From RFSX01 sp964591455 (GTDB lineage: Bacteria; Bacteroidota; Bacteroidia; Chitinophagales; Saprospiraceae), in NCBI GenBank assembly GCA_964591455.1, contig CAZQDZ010000004.1, forward strand, positions 112,667 through 176,666: DNA of 64,000 nt, read 5' to 3'. A program made the position numbers and the translations under genes. This document shows, in pieces, positions 17,419 to 26,056 of the stretch (its first letter is position 1; the number at the start of each line of letters is the position of its first letter). A model generated the notes under the pieces. The model saw only the letters and a list, made by a program, of their open reading frames with translations. It was not told where the DNA came from and ran no database searches.

Positions 17419-20400
17419 ATGAAAAAATTAGTAGGATTATTCTTTTTTGCTACTGTTTTTGTATTCAGTCTATCAGCACAACGGGTAGTATCTGGGTCCA
17501 TAACAGATGACAATGGAGAAGCCCTTATCGGGGCAAACGTACTAGCTAAAGGAACCTCTGTCGGGACTATTACTGACATAGATGGATCATTTAGCTTGGA
17601 AGTACCTGCAGAAGTTAACGAGTTAGTCGTTACCTATGCTGGATTTGGTACTCAAGAAATCACTCTTGGTACGGAATCTTTTTATAACGTGTTGCTTTCT
17701 GAAGGTACACTCTTAGATGAAGTAGTTTTTCTAGGTTATGCGACTTCAAAGCGGAAAGATCTCACTGGCGCAGTGTCCAGTGTGGATTTAGACGATTACC
17801 GAGATGTAACCTTACCATCAGCTCAGATTGCTTTACAAGGTAGTACAGCTGGGGTTACAGTAACTAAAAGTTCTGGAACGCCGGGAGGTGGAATCGATGT
17901 AAGAGTAAGGGGTACAACCTCTATCAATGCAAGTAGCCAACCTCTATACATTGTAGATGGTATTCCAATTATTGACGATAATACTGACTTTACTCAGGAA
18001 GGTGTTGGAAATGCACAATTAAGTGTCTTGTCTGATTTGAATCCTAATGAGATAGAATCAATAGAGGTATTGAAAGATGCAGCTTCTTCAGCAATTTATG
18101 GTTCTAGAGCGGCGAATGGTGTTGTTGTTATTACCACTAAAAAAGGAGCAAAGGGAGATACTAAAATCAATTTTAATGCTTCTGTAGGTTCTTCTTCTCC
18201 GATTAGACGTATAGATGTCGTAGACGGTCCTACTTACATTGAATATATTACTGAAGTATTTGGAGCAAATATTGTTGGAACTGAAGCCAATTCCGATTGG
18301 CAAGACCTGATTTTTAGAAATGGTCTTCAGCAAGAATATAGCTTAGACTTCAGCGGTGGAACTGATAAAACAAAATATTTTGCAGCATTAGGAGTTACGG
18401 AAAATGAAGGAATCATTTTAGGTTCTCAATTCCAAAGATACTCTGCAAGACTAAATCTGAATCAAAAAGCAACAGATTGGTTAGATTTTGATATGAACTT
18501 AGGCTACACTAATAGTAGTACAGACCAAGTTCAAAATGATAATAACATCTTTGGAGCATTATCTACTGCAATTTTATTGCCTCCTGTGGTGCCAGTAATG
18601 ACTGAGGATGGAAGTTTTGGATCAGCATTTGGATTGGAAAATCCTGTCGCTGCAGTTACTAGATATGAGAATAATGTAGCTAGAAATAGATTGCAAGGAA
18701 ATATATCTGCTAAAGTTAAATTTACACCTTATCTGAATTTCACTTCAAGAGTGGGCGCAGATATACTAGATGTAAGAGAATCGGTATTTGAGCCAAGTGT
18801 ACTGCAAAGTTCTGCTACAGGTAGAGCTGCTGTTGGAAATTTCGATAACCAAAGATTAGTTTTTGATAATTTCTTGACATACATATTTGAGAATGCAGCA
18901 AATACATTCAACGTAACTGTTGGATCTTCATTTCAGGAAGATTCTCAGAATTCTACATTTACTGAATCTGTTGATTTCCCTACGGATGAGTTTAATGGAT
19001 TGAGCTCTGGGGCGCAGCCACTTACTACAAACGGAGGATTTTCAGGAGATAATCTTAGATCATTCTTTGGTAACGTCAATTATAACTACGACGAAAGAAT
19101 CTTCGTTACAGCTTCTGTAAGAAGAGATGGATCGTCTAGGTTTATTAATAACAGATGGGGTACATTCCCAGGTGTTTCAGTGGCGTGGAGATTGTCTAAT
19201 GAGAATTTCCTAGCTAGTGGTCCTTTTTCTGATTTGAAACTGAGAGTTGGTTGGGGACAGACTGGTAATAACAATGTAGGTAATTTCTCGTCAAGACAAT
19301 TATTTGCTGGAGGAAATAATTTCCTTGATACACCAGGAACGGCACCGTCACAGATTGGAAATCCTGACTTGAAGTGGGAGACAACTACCGCAATTGATGT
19401 AGGTATTGACTTTGGTTTATTCAATAACAAATTGACTGGTTTAGTCAATTTATACCAAAAGAATACAGAGGATTTACTACTGAACAGACCTATTCCAACA
19501 ACTTCAGGATTCTTAAGTGTATTGGAGAATATTGGAGAAGTACAAAACAGAGGTGTTGAATTCGAATTGGGATACGATATAGTGAATAATAGCTCTTTCA
19601 CATGGAATGCATCTTTAGTAGCTGGTTATAACCAAAATGAGGTCTTGGCATTAGTAGATGGAATTCCTATAGACCAAGGATTTGGATCTAGAATCGCAGA
19701 GGGCCGACCACTGGGAAGTTTCTATGGAAATGTTACGGATGGGCTATTTCAGAATCAAGCTGAAGTAGAGGCTCACGCATCTCAAACTGCAGATACTTCA
19801 CCAGGGGATATTAGATTTGCTGATATTGGTGGAGGAGCTGGACCAGACGGAATTTTGAACACAGCTGATGATTTAGCGCCAGATGGTGTTATCAATGATG
19901 ATGATAGAAATTTCTTAGGAAAAGCACTTCCAGATTGGACGGGTGGTCTTAGAAATAGCATCTCTTTTGCAGGTTTTGACCTGAATGTATTCTTCCAATT
20001 TGCTACTGGTTTCCAGATTTATAATAACAATTTGGCTTTTGCAGAAGGTCTTAATAGCGTTTTTGCACCAACACAAAATGCTTGGGATAATAGATGGCAA
20101 GAAGAAGGAGATGTTACATCTATTCCTAGATTAGTTAATGGTGATCCAAATAATAATAGAAGAGATTCTGACAGATATGTAGAGGATGGAGATTATTTAA
20201 GACTTAAGACAGTTTCACTAGGTTACACAATTCCTAGAGTTGCTCTTGACAAAGTAGGTATAGATCGTGCAAGAGTATATGTATCTGGGTTTAACCTATT
20301 GACCTTTACTGGTTACTCTTGGTTTGATCCTGAAGTTAGCACATTTGATGTATCTAATGGTGCACCAGGAACTGATTTTCTAACTTTCCCACAGCCGAAG

Positions 20401-20433
20401 ACAGTTACTATCGGTATTAATGTTGGATTCTAA
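17419..20433 (+). CDS. SusC/RagA-type TonB-dependent outer-membrane transporter
   Basis: 1004 residues, complete. Signal peptide 1-21 (ending SLSAQ), then a carboxypeptidase-regulatory-like Ig domain at about 22-97 (GSITDDNGEALIGANVLAKG), the LLDEVVFLGY segment in the usual TonB-box position, and a plug domain to about residue 230 with the SusC signature (RVRGTTSINASSQPLYIVDG) and YGSRAANGVVVITTKKG. The rest is a 22-strand-type barrel ending in Phe (TIGINVGF). It imports a ligand handed over by the SusD lipoprotein encoded 12 bp downstream. The neighbouring divergent FG-GAP lipoprotein suggests a dedicated uptake locus; no glycoside hydrolase or peptidase is encoded nearby to reveal the substrate. 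Confidence 0.97.
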   Translation: MKKLVGLFFFATVFVFSLSAQRVVSGSITDDNGEALIGANVLAKGTSVGTITDIDGSFSLEVPAEVNELVVTYAGFGTQEITLGTESFYNVLLSEGTLLDEVVFLGYATSKRKDLTGAVSSVDLDDYRDVTLPSAQIALQGSTAGVTVTKSSGTPGGGIDVRVRGTTSINASSQPLYIVDGIPIIDDNTDFTQEGVGNAQLSVLSDLNPNEIESIEVLKDAASSAIYGSRAANGVVVITTKKGAKGDTKINFNASVGSSSPIRRIDVVDGPTYIEYITEVFGANIVGTEANSDWQDLIFRNGLQQEYSLDFSGGTDKTKYFAALGVTENEGIILGSQFQRYSARLNLNQKATDWLDFDMNLGYTNSSTDQVQNDNNIFGALSTAILLPPVVPVMTEDGSFGSAFGLENPVAAVTRYENNVARNRLQGNISAKVKFTPYLNFTSRVGADILDVRESVFEPSVLQSSATGRAAVGNFDNQRLVFDNFLTYIFENAANTFNVTVGSSFQEDSQNSTFTESVDFPTDEFNGLSSGAQPLTTNGGFSGDNLRSFFGNVNYNYDERIFVTASVRRDGSSRFINNRWGTFPGVSVAWRLSNENFLASGPFSDLKLRVGWGQTGNNNVGNFSSRQLFAGGNNFLDTPGTAPSQIGNPDLKWETTTAIDVGIDFGLFNNKLTGLVNLYQKNTEDLLLNRPIPTTSGFLSVLENIGEVQNRGVEFELGYDIVNNSSFTWNASLVAGYNQNEVLALVDGIPIDQGFGSRIAEGRPLGSFYGNVTDGLFQNQAEVEAHASQTADTSPGDIRFADIGGGAGPDGILNTADDLAPDGVINDDDRNFLGKALPDWTGGLRNSISFAGFDLNVFFQFATGFQIYNNNLAFAEGLNSVFAPTQNAWDNRWQEEGDVTSIPRLVNGDPNNNRRDSDRYVEDGDYLRLKTVSLGYTIPRVALDKVGIDRARVYVSGFNLLTFTGYSWFDPEVSTFDVSNGAPGTDFLTFPQPKTVTIGINVGF

Positions 20434-20445
20434 AACTATAATATC

Positions 20446-21783
20446 ATGAAGAGTATAATAAAATTAACCTCATTGGTGGTCACTATAGTTTTCTTTACTG
20501 CCTGTGCAGAATTAGAAGATTTATCACCAATAAATAGTATTCCTACGAGTTCTGCATTTGCAGACAGAGCTTCAGCATCTGCAGCATTAAATGGTGTATA
20601 TTCTGATATGCAAGATGGTACTCTAGCCTTTGATGGCTGGTTGGCTTTGCCGCAGTATTTTTCAGATGAAACTGTATTTACAGGCACATTCCCTACAAGA
20701 TTAGAATTTGGAAATTTCAATGTGTTTCCAGCTAATAACACAATGGCTGCTGTTTATACAGATTTCTATGAAGTAATCAATAGAGCGAATAATGTAATCG
20801 CAAACATTCCTCTTATAGAAGATGAGAATTTTGCAGAAGAGAATAGAAACGATATTATAGCTCAGGCTAGATTCATCAGGGGACATGTTTATCTTCAGAT
20901 GGTTGAGTTTTGGCAAGAAATTCCACTTATAACAGACCCTACTGTGGATGTTGGTGAAGTGTTAGAAGTAGCAGTGTCTTCTTCTGCAGATATTTATAAT
21001 CAGGTTATTTCTGATTTATCTTTTGCCAGAGACAATCTACTTTCAGCTACTGGACCAAATTTAGCTAGTGTACAAGCGGCTACAGCATTGTTAGCTAGAG
21101 TTGCGTTGTATCAGGAAAGATGGGGAGATGCACAAAGCTTAGCTACAGAAGCACTAGGTGGTGTTGACTTGACGACAGTTGGGTATCTAGCTGATCAGAT
21201 TTATAGCTTAGGATTTACACCGACAGATGGTAATAGCATTGCCTTCTTTTATGGTCCTGCCGAGTTTGGAGGAAGACATTCTATAGAGCCTTCTCAGACA
21301 TTGATTGATGCATATGAGCCTGGAGATATTAGATTTGGAGCAAGCATAACTATTGATACGCTTCAGGCATCAGTACCTTTTGGTACTAAGTATCCAAGTT
21401 TTGGTGCGGCTAACTCAGGCTCAGCTACAGATCCAGTATTTTTCGTAAGACATGCTGAAATGGCATTAATTGCGGCTGAAGGAGCAGCTAGAACTGGAGA
21501 TTTTGGAACAGCATCAGAATTCTTGAATGCTGTAAGAAGAAGAGCTGGATTAGGAGGTGTAACCTTAGATGCTGGTAACTTCATCGATGTAATACTTCAG
21601 GAGCGATTTGTAGAATTAGCTATGGAAGGAGCACACAGATTACTAGATCTTAGAAGAACAGGAAGGGCATTAGATGTATTAGGACCCTTAGGTTATGATA
21701 CTTGTGATGCTATATGGCCACTACCTCAAAGAGATGTGGACAGAAATAGAAATATTAATCAGAATGATTGTTGTAACTGTTAA
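20446..21783 (+). CDS. SusD/RagB-family surface lipoprotein
   Basis: 445 residues; lipobox FTAC (Cys20). A typical SusD layout: N-terminal ASAALNGVYSDMQDG, the TPR helix FIRGHVYLQMVEFW near residue 145, VQAATALLARVALYQERWGD near 205, and the C-terminal signature ERFVELAMEGAHRLLDLRR with WPLPQRDVDRN. It is the ligand-binding lid for the SusC transporter encoded 12 bp upstream. The C-terminus ends NDCCNC, an uncommon cysteine-rich tail. A strong terminator follows. Confidence 0.96.
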   Translation: MKSIIKLTSLVVTIVFFTACAELEDLSPINSIPTSSAFADRASASAALNGVYSDMQDGTLAFDGWLALPQYFSDETVFTGTFPTRLEFGNFNVFPANNTMAAVYTDFYEVINRANNVIANIPLIEDENFAEENRNDIIAQARFIRGHVYLQMVEFWQEIPLITDPTVDVGEVLEVAVSSSADIYNQVISDLSFARDNLLSATGPNLASVQAATALLARVALYQERWGDAQSLATEALGGVDLTTVGYLADQIYSLGFTPTDGNSIAFFYGPAEFGGRHSIEPSQTLIDAYEPGDIRFGASITIDTLQASVPFGTKYPSFGAANSGSATDPVFFVRHAEMALIAAEGAARTGDFGTASEFLNAVRRRAGLGGVTLDAGNFIDVILQERFVELAMEGAHRLLDLRRTGRALDVLGPLGYDTCDAIWPLPQRDVDRNRNINQNDCCNC

Positions 21784-21822
21784 TATGGTTATCAATCAGT
21801 AATTTCTGAAGTACCTTATAGG

Positions 21823-21864
21823 AAGGGAGAATTTGATACTTTTCAAATTCTCCCTTTTTTTATT
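21823..21864 (+). terminator. Rho-independent terminator after the SusCD pair
   Basis: Stem AAGGGAGAATTTG/CAAATTCTCCCTT with an 8-base apex, followed by a run of T residues interrupted by one A. Confidence 0.92.
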
Positions 21865-21933
21865 TAGCACTTTAATCAACAAAATCATCACATAGATGGT
21901 GTTCTTCATTTAACATATAAAGATATTTTGTAA

Positions 21934-21941
21934 TATGTTTG
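21934..21941 (+). promoter_or_regulatory. Bacteroidota -7 promoter box (TATGTTTG) for xerC
   Basis: An exact TAnnTTTG match ending 4 bases before the ATG at 21946. Transcription would start at or next to the start codon, giving a leaderless or nearly leaderless message. A -33 TTG at normal spacing is not evident. Confidence 0.5.
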
Positions 21942-21945
21942 TTTC

Positions 21946-22851
21946 ATGATAGACAAGTTCTTGGAATTTCTATTAGTAGAAAAAAGATATTCCACGCATA
22001 CAATCACAGCTTATAAGAAGGATCTGCATCAGTTTTCGACTTACTTAAAAGCCTATTATCCTTCTATCAATCTGGAAACTGCGCTTCATATTCATATCCG
22101 AGCTTGGCAGGTGGAGCTATTATCGCTAAATGTAAGTCCTAGATCCATCAATAGAAAATTGAGTAGTCTTCGCTCACTATATAAGTTTGGAATCAGAAAA
22201 GGGTTCTTAGAAAATAACCCTATGCTAAAAATCATCCCTCCCAAAACACCTAAGAAATTACCTGATACTATCCCGAATGATAAATTGAAACCGATGTTTG
22301 ATATTCAAGCGAATAATGGAAAATTATCATTCTCCTTTCTTAGAGATTATCTGATTATTGAGATTTTATATGGCACAGGGATGCGTCGTCAAGAGTTGAT
22401 AGATCTAAAAATGGATAGTATAGATAGGTCTTATCAGCAGTTAAAAGTCATCGGGAAAGGTAATAAGCAACGGATATTGCCATTGACCGCACAGCTAATC
22501 GACAGTATTGACATGTATTTAGTGGCAGCTAGAGATTATTTTGGATTAGATGGCATCACACCAGAAGGAGAGTATTTGCTTCATACAAACAATGGGAAAA
22601 AGCTATACCCTAAGCTGATATTCAATGTAGTTAAGAAATATCTTAGCACCATCACCACTGCGAAGAAGAGGTCCCCGCACGTGCTGCGGCATTCATTTGC
22701 TACACATCTTATGGATAATGGAGCTGACTTAAATGCAGTAAAAAAATTACTAGGCCATTCTAGTCTTTCTGCTACGCAGATATACACGCATACTAGCGTA
22801 GAGAAACTAAAAGAGGTCTATAAGAGAAGCCATCCAAAGGCCACTAGATAA
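21946..22851 (+). CDS. xerC: Tyrosine recombinase XerC/XerD-like
   Basis: 301 residues, the usual size for Xer recombinases. The N-terminal SAM-like core-binding domain occupies about residues 1-85 (EKRYSTHTITAYKKDL), and the catalytic domain carries Arg147/148 in GTGMRRQELIDL, His245-Arg248 in HVLRHSFATHLMDNGADL, His271 in LLGHSSLSATQIY and the nucleophile Tyr280. Xer enzymes resolve chromosome dimers at dif during division. The position directly upstream of the tRNA-tuf cluster is conserved in Bacteroidota, which supports a housekeeping Xer and not an integrase of a mobile element. The choice between XerC and XerD cannot be settled from one copy. Confidence 0.92.
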   Translation: MIDKFLEFLLVEKRYSTHTITAYKKDLHQFSTYLKAYYPSINLETALHIHIRAWQVELLSLNVSPRSINRKLSSLRSLYKFGIRKGFLENNPMLKIIPPKTPKKLPDTIPNDKLKPMFDIQANNGKLSFSFLRDYLIIEILYGTGMRRQELIDLKMDSIDRSYQQLKVIGKGNKQRILPLTAQLIDSIDMYLVAARDYFGLDGITPEGEYLLHTNNGKKLYPKLIFNVVKKYLSTITTAKKRSPHVLRHSFATHLMDNGADLNAVKKLLGHSSLSATQIYTHTSVEKLKEVYKRSHPKATR

Positions 22852-22891
22852 TTTTTTTATTTTAGAGGTTTACATATTTGACTAAAAAGGC

Positions 22892-22899
22892 TATTTTTG
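22892..22899 (+). promoter_or_regulatory. -7 promoter box (TATTTTTG) for the tRNA cluster
   Basis: An exact TAnnTTTG match 40 bp upstream of the first tRNA. A TTTG at 22877-22880 is present, but the spacing (11 bases) is shorter than the usual 19-20. Confidence 0.5.
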
Positions 22900-22938
22900 C
22901 ATTCGCTTTGAAGTAAGCATTAAATATTATTGACATAT

Positions 22939-23012
22939 GCCGATGTAGCTCAGTTGGCCAGAGCAGCTGATTTGTAATCAGCGGGTCGGGGGTTCGAATC
23001 CCTCCATCGGCT
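22939..23012 (+). tRNA. tRNA-Thr (anticodon TGT)
   Basis: Cloverleaf of 74 bases: acceptor GCCGATG/CATCGGC, anticodon stem GCTGA/TCAGC with loop TTTGTAA, and T loop TTCGAAT. CCA is not encoded. First of a four-tRNA cluster before tuf. Confidence 0.96.
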
Positions 23013-23030
23013 CATTTCTCTTACATAATT

Positions 23031-23112
23031 GGGGGTGCGCCACAGTTGGAGAGGTGGGCTGGACTGTAAATCCAGTGCTTTGGCTGAGTAGGTTCGAATC
23101 CTACCACCCCCA
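23031..23112 (+). tRNA. tRNA-Tyr (anticodon GTA)
   Basis: 82 bases with a long variable arm as expected for tRNA-Tyr; acceptor GGGGGTG/CACCCCC and anticodon loop CTGTAAA. CCA is not encoded. Confidence 0.96.
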
Positions 23113-23130
23113 CAGTAGAGAGAAATAAAT

Positions 23131-23203
23131 GCGGAAGTAGCTCAGTTGGTAGAGCATCAGCCTTCCAAGCTGAGGGTCGCGGGTTCGAGTCTCGTCTTCC
23201 GCT
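23131..23203 (+). tRNA. tRNA-Gly (anticodon TCC)
   Basis: 73 bases; acceptor GCGGAAG/CTTCCGC, anticodon loop CTTCCAA and T loop TTCGAGT. CCA is not encoded. Confidence 0.96.
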
Positions 23204-23242
23204 CTAATATGTAAAATTGAGATCATTAGCTTGATGAGAATA

Positions 23243-23314
23243 GCCGATGTAGCTCAGTGGTAGAGCACCTCCATGGTAAGGAGGGGGTCGCAGGTTCAAA
23301 TCCCGTCATCGGCT
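23243..23314 (+). tRNA. tRNA-Thr (anticodon GGT)
   Basis: 72 bases; acceptor GCCGATG/CATCGGC, identical to the first tRNA-Thr; anticodon stem CCTCC/GGAGG with loop ATGGTAA. It ends 62 bp before tuf. Confidence 0.95.
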
Positions 23315-23323
23315 CTATCAGTT

Positions 23324-23331
23324 TAAATTTG
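23324..23331 (+). promoter_or_regulatory. -7 promoter box (TAAATTTG) in front of tuf
   Basis: An exact TAnnTTTG match between tRNA-Thr and tuf, 45 bp before the ATG. It would give tuf its own promoter in addition to read-through from the tRNA cluster. Confidence 0.5.
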
Positions 23332-23376
23332 GATTAATTAAATAAGTAAATCATAAATTCTTAAAATAATTTAATA

Positions 23377-24573
23377 ATGGCTAAAGAAACCTTTCAAAGG
23401 ACCAAACCCCACGTAAATATTGGTACGATTGGTCACGTAGACCATGGTAAAACAACTCTTACAGCTGCGATTACCTATGTGCTTTCTGAAGCAGGATTAT
23501 CTGAAAAAATGGACTATGATGCCATTGACGGAGCTCCTGAGGAAAAAGAAAGAGGTATTACAATTAATACTGCACACGTAGAGTACGAAACAGCAAACAG
23601 ACACTATGCGCATGTGGATTGTCCGGGTCACGCCGATTATGTTAAGAACATGGTGACAGGAGCCGCTCAGATGGATGGTGCAATTTTGGTTTGCGCTGCA
23701 ACTGATGGACCAATGCCTCAGACAAGAGAGCACATATTGCTTTGTCGTCAGGTTGGTGTTCCTAAGATTGTGGTTTTCATGAACAAAGTGGACTTAGTAG
23801 ACGATGCTGAAATGCTAGAACTGGTTGAGATGGAAGTTAGAGAACTTCTTTCACAGTATGAGTTCGATGGTGATAATGCATCAGTTATCCAAGGGTCAGC
23901 GCTTAAGGCACTAGAAGGAACAGATGAAGGCAAAAAAGCAATCATGGATTTGATGGCTGCAGTTGATTCTGATATTCCTGAGCCAGTCAGAGACGTAGAC
24001 AAAGACTTTTTGATGCCTATAGAAGATGTTTTCTCTATAACAGGTAGAGGTACCGTGGCTACAGGAAGAATCGAAAGAGGTGTAATAAACTCTGGAGAGT
24101 CTGTAGAGATTGTAGGTATGATGGCAGCAGATGCTAAACCTTTAACTTCTACAATTACAGGAGTTGAGATGTTCAGAAAGATACTTGAAAGAGGAGAAGC
24201 TGGTGATAATGCTGGTCTACTTCTTAGAGGTATAGATAAGAACGAGATTAAAAGAGGGATGGTTATCGTAAAGCCTGGTTCAGTTACTCCACACAGAAAA
24301 TTCAAGTGTGAGGTTTATGTACTAGGTAAAGATGAAGGAGGAAGACATACTCCTTTCTTCAATGGTTACCGTCCTCAGTTTTATTTCAGAACCACTGATG
24401 TTACAGGAGATGTAGTTCTTCCTGATGGCGTTGAGATGGTAATGCCTGGAGATAATGTTTCTCTAGAAGTAAATCTTATCAATCCAATCGCAATGGAAAA
24501 GGGATTAAGATTTGCAATTAGAGAAGGAGGAAGAACGGTAGGTGCAGGTCAGGTTACTGAAATTTTGGAATAA
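23377..24573 (+). CDS. tuf: Elongation factor Tu
   Basis: 398 residues. GTPase domain with P-loop GHVDHGKT (19-26), switch motif GITINTAHVEYET, DCPGH around 81-85 and NKVD around 136-139, followed by beta-barrel domains 2 and 3 (GRGTVATGRIERG, FRTTDVTGDV). It delivers aminoacyl-tRNA to the ribosome as a GTP complex. Flanked by tRNA genes on both sides and followed by a terminator, as is common in this phylum. The length and motifs are intact. Confidence 0.99.
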   Translation: MAKETFQRTKPHVNIGTIGHVDHGKTTLTAAITYVLSEAGLSEKMDYDAIDGAPEEKERGITINTAHVEYETANRHYAHVDCPGHADYVKNMVTGAAQMDGAILVCAATDGPMPQTREHILLCRQVGVPKIVVFMNKVDLVDDAEMLELVEMEVRELLSQYEFDGDNASVIQGSALKALEGTDEGKKAIMDLMAAVDSDIPEPVRDVDKDFLMPIEDVFSITGRGTVATGRIERGVINSGESVEIVGMMAADAKPLTSTITGVEMFRKILERGEAGDNAGLLLRGIDKNEIKRGMVIVKPGSVTPHRKFKCEVYVLGKDEGGRHTPFFNGYRPQFYFRTTDVTGDVVLPDGVEMVMPGDNVSLEVNLINPIAMEKGLRFAIREGGRTVGAGQVTEILE

Positions 24574-24603
24574 GAAGTTATTCTTTAAGAAAGATATTAC
24601 AGA

Positions 24604-24636
24604 AATTAAGTATCCGTTTTACGGGTACTTAATTTT
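24604..24636 (+). terminator. Terminator after tuf
   Basis: Stem AATTAAGTATCCG/CGGGTACTTAATT (13 bp with one T-G pair) with loop TTTTA is followed by TT and a later T run (TGATTTTT). It separates tuf from the tRNA-Trp-secE operon. Confidence 0.8.
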
Positions 24637-24662
24637 CTGATTTTTACACATATGGGAAATAC

Positions 24663-24738
24663 AGGGGAATAGCTCAATTGGTAGAGCAGTGGTCTCCAAA
24701 ACCAAAGGTTGCGGGTTCGATTCCTGTTTCCCCTGCCA
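24663..24738 (+). tRNA. tRNA-Trp (anticodon CCA)
   Basis: 76 bases including an encoded 3' CCA (24736-24738), unlike the four tRNAs upstream; acceptor AGGGGAA/TTCCCCT and anticodon loop CTCCAAA. It lies 18 bp before secE, the conserved position. Confidence 0.96.
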
Positions 24739-24756
24739 CTATATAATTTAGAAGGA

Positions 24757-24951
24757 ATGAATGATATAGTTTTATACGTAAAAGAAAGCTATAATGAGCT
24801 AATACATAAAGTGACTTGGCCGACATGGCCAGACCTTTTTAGTAGTTCTAGATTAGTAATTATTGCGTCTGTGATTTTAGCATTGATAATATTCTTTATG
24901 GATACTATATCTAACTATGTACTCACAGCCATTCAATCAGTGAACTTCTAA
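24757..24951 (+). CDS. secE: Preprotein translocase subunit SecE
   Basis: 64 residues from the ATG at 24757; an upstream in-frame start would lie inside tRNA-Trp and is rejected. It has the SecE pattern: amphipathic helix YVKESYNELIHKVTWPTWPD, then one membrane helix (LVIIASVILALIIFFMDTI). It stabilises SecY in the inner-membrane Sec translocon. GAAGGA sits immediately before the start codon. nusG follows after 7 bp. Confidence 0.96.
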   Translation: MNDIVLYVKESYNELIHKVTWPTWPDLFSSSRLVIIASVILALIIFFMDTISNYVLTAIQSVNF

Positions 24952-24958
24952 TAAGCCA

Positions 24959-25504
24959 ATGGCAGAAGAAACAAGATGGTACTCACTCCGAGTAATTAGT
25001 GGAAAGGAGAAAAAAATAAAAGAGTACATAGAATTAGAGTTGCAAAGGAAAAAGTGGAATGACTTTGTCCCTCAGGTTTTAGTGCCATCTGAAAAGGTGT
25101 ACAAGATTCGAAGCGGGAAGAAAGTTATTATGGAAAGAAATATCCTTCCAGGATACATCCTAGTAGAGGCATATCCTTCGAAGTTTTCAGGAGAGATTAT
25201 ACAAGCTATTACAAATGTACCAAACGTGATACATTTTCTAGGCAGAACAAACCCAATCCCAATGCGTCAGTCTGAAGCAAACAGGATGTTAGGTAAAGTA
25301 GATGAATCACAAGAGGTTGGAGAATCTATCCTGGAACCATTTATCGTCGGAGAGACTGTCAAAATTATTGATGGACCTTTTAATGACTTTGTAGGAGATA
25401 TCAAAGAGGTCAACGACGAGAAGAAAAAACTAAAGGTTATTGTGAAAATCTTTGGTAGAGGGACTGAAGTAGAATTAAACTTCATCCAAGTAGAAAAACA
25501 ATAA
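24959..25504 (+). CDS. nusG: Transcription termination/antitermination protein NusG
   Basis: 181 residues: an N-terminal NGN domain (RWYSLRVISGKEKKIKEYI; ILPGYILVEA near residue 62) and a C-terminal KOW domain (FIVGETVKIIDGPFNDFVGD near 128). NusG binds RNA polymerase and modulates pausing, Rho termination and coupling to ribosomes. It lies between secE and rplK, as in most bacteria. Confidence 0.98.
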   Translation: MAEETRWYSLRVISGKEKKIKEYIELELQRKKWNDFVPQVLVPSEKVYKIRSGKKVIMERNILPGYILVEAYPSKFSGEIIQAITNVPNVIHFLGRTNPIPMRQSEANRMLGKVDESQEVGESILEPFIVGETVKIIDGPFNDFVGDIKEVNDEKKKLKVIVKIFGRGTEVELNFIQVEKQ

Positions 25505-25527
25505 AAAAATAGCGAAATCAAATAGCG

Positions 25528-25986
25528 ATGGCTAAAGAAGTAGAAACGTTTATCAAATTACAAGTTAGAGGAGGCTCAGCCAATCCATCACCGCCAGTAG
25601 GACCAGCATTAGGTGCGAAAGGTGTGAATATAATGGAATTCTGCAAGCGTTTTAACGCCAAGTCAGAAGATTCCAAAGGCAAACTTCTTCCGGTAACAAT
25701 TACAGTATATAAAGACAAGTCTTTTGATTTTGTCATCAAGACAGTGCCTGCAGCAGTACAGCTTCTGGAAGCTGCTAAACTAAAAAAGGGATCACCGGAA
25801 TCTAATAGAGATAAAGTCGGGAGTGTAACATGGGATCAGGTAAAAGCGATTGCTGAGGATAAAATGGAAGACTTGAATGCCTTTACTGTAGAATCAGGAA
25901 TGAAGATGGTTGCTGGTACTGCAAGAAGTATGGGTGTAACCATATCAGGTACACCACCTTGGCCAGTTGAAGGCGCAGAAGCCTAA
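25528..25986 (+). CDS. rplK: 50S ribosomal protein L11
   Basis: 152 residues. N-terminal domain FIKLQVRGGSANPSPPVGPALGAKGVNI... with the conserved proline-rich turn, and a C-terminal rRNA-binding domain (GSVTWDQVKAIAEDKMEDLN, ARSMGVTISG). It forms the GTPase-associated centre on 23S rRNA. It is slightly longer than the common 141-147 residues owing to a C-terminal tail (TPPWPVEGAEA). In operon with nusG and rplA. Confidence 0.98.
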   Translation: MAKEVETFIKLQVRGGSANPSPPVGPALGAKGVNIMEFCKRFNAKSEDSKGKLLPVTITVYKDKSFDFVIKTVPAAVQLLEAAKLKKGSPESNRDKVGSVTWDQVKAIAEDKMEDLNAFTVESGMKMVAGTARSMGVTISGTPPWPVEGAEA

Positions 25987-26056
25987 CAAGAGAAATAATT
26001 TTAATTTACAGAAGGGAGTCTTTAGTCAAGACGCTTGCACCTTAAAACTTTAACTA

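Noticed and set aside
19086..19601. 171-codon minus-strand frame opposite susC
   Set aside because: Antisense shadow of the TonB-dependent transporter with no domain or signal.
21946..22851. The tyrosine recombinase as an integrase of a mobile element next to tRNA genes
   Set aside because: Length and motifs fit housekeeping Xer, the position before the tRNA-tuf cluster is conserved in the phylum, and no attachment repeats or cargo genes are seen.
23748..24305. 185-codon minus-strand frame opposite tuf
   Set aside because: Antisense to a highly conserved gene; Ser/Leu-rich composition typical of a shadow frame.
24709..24756. Upstream start for secE
   Set aside because: It lies inside tRNA-Trp; the ATG at 24757 starts a normal SecE.
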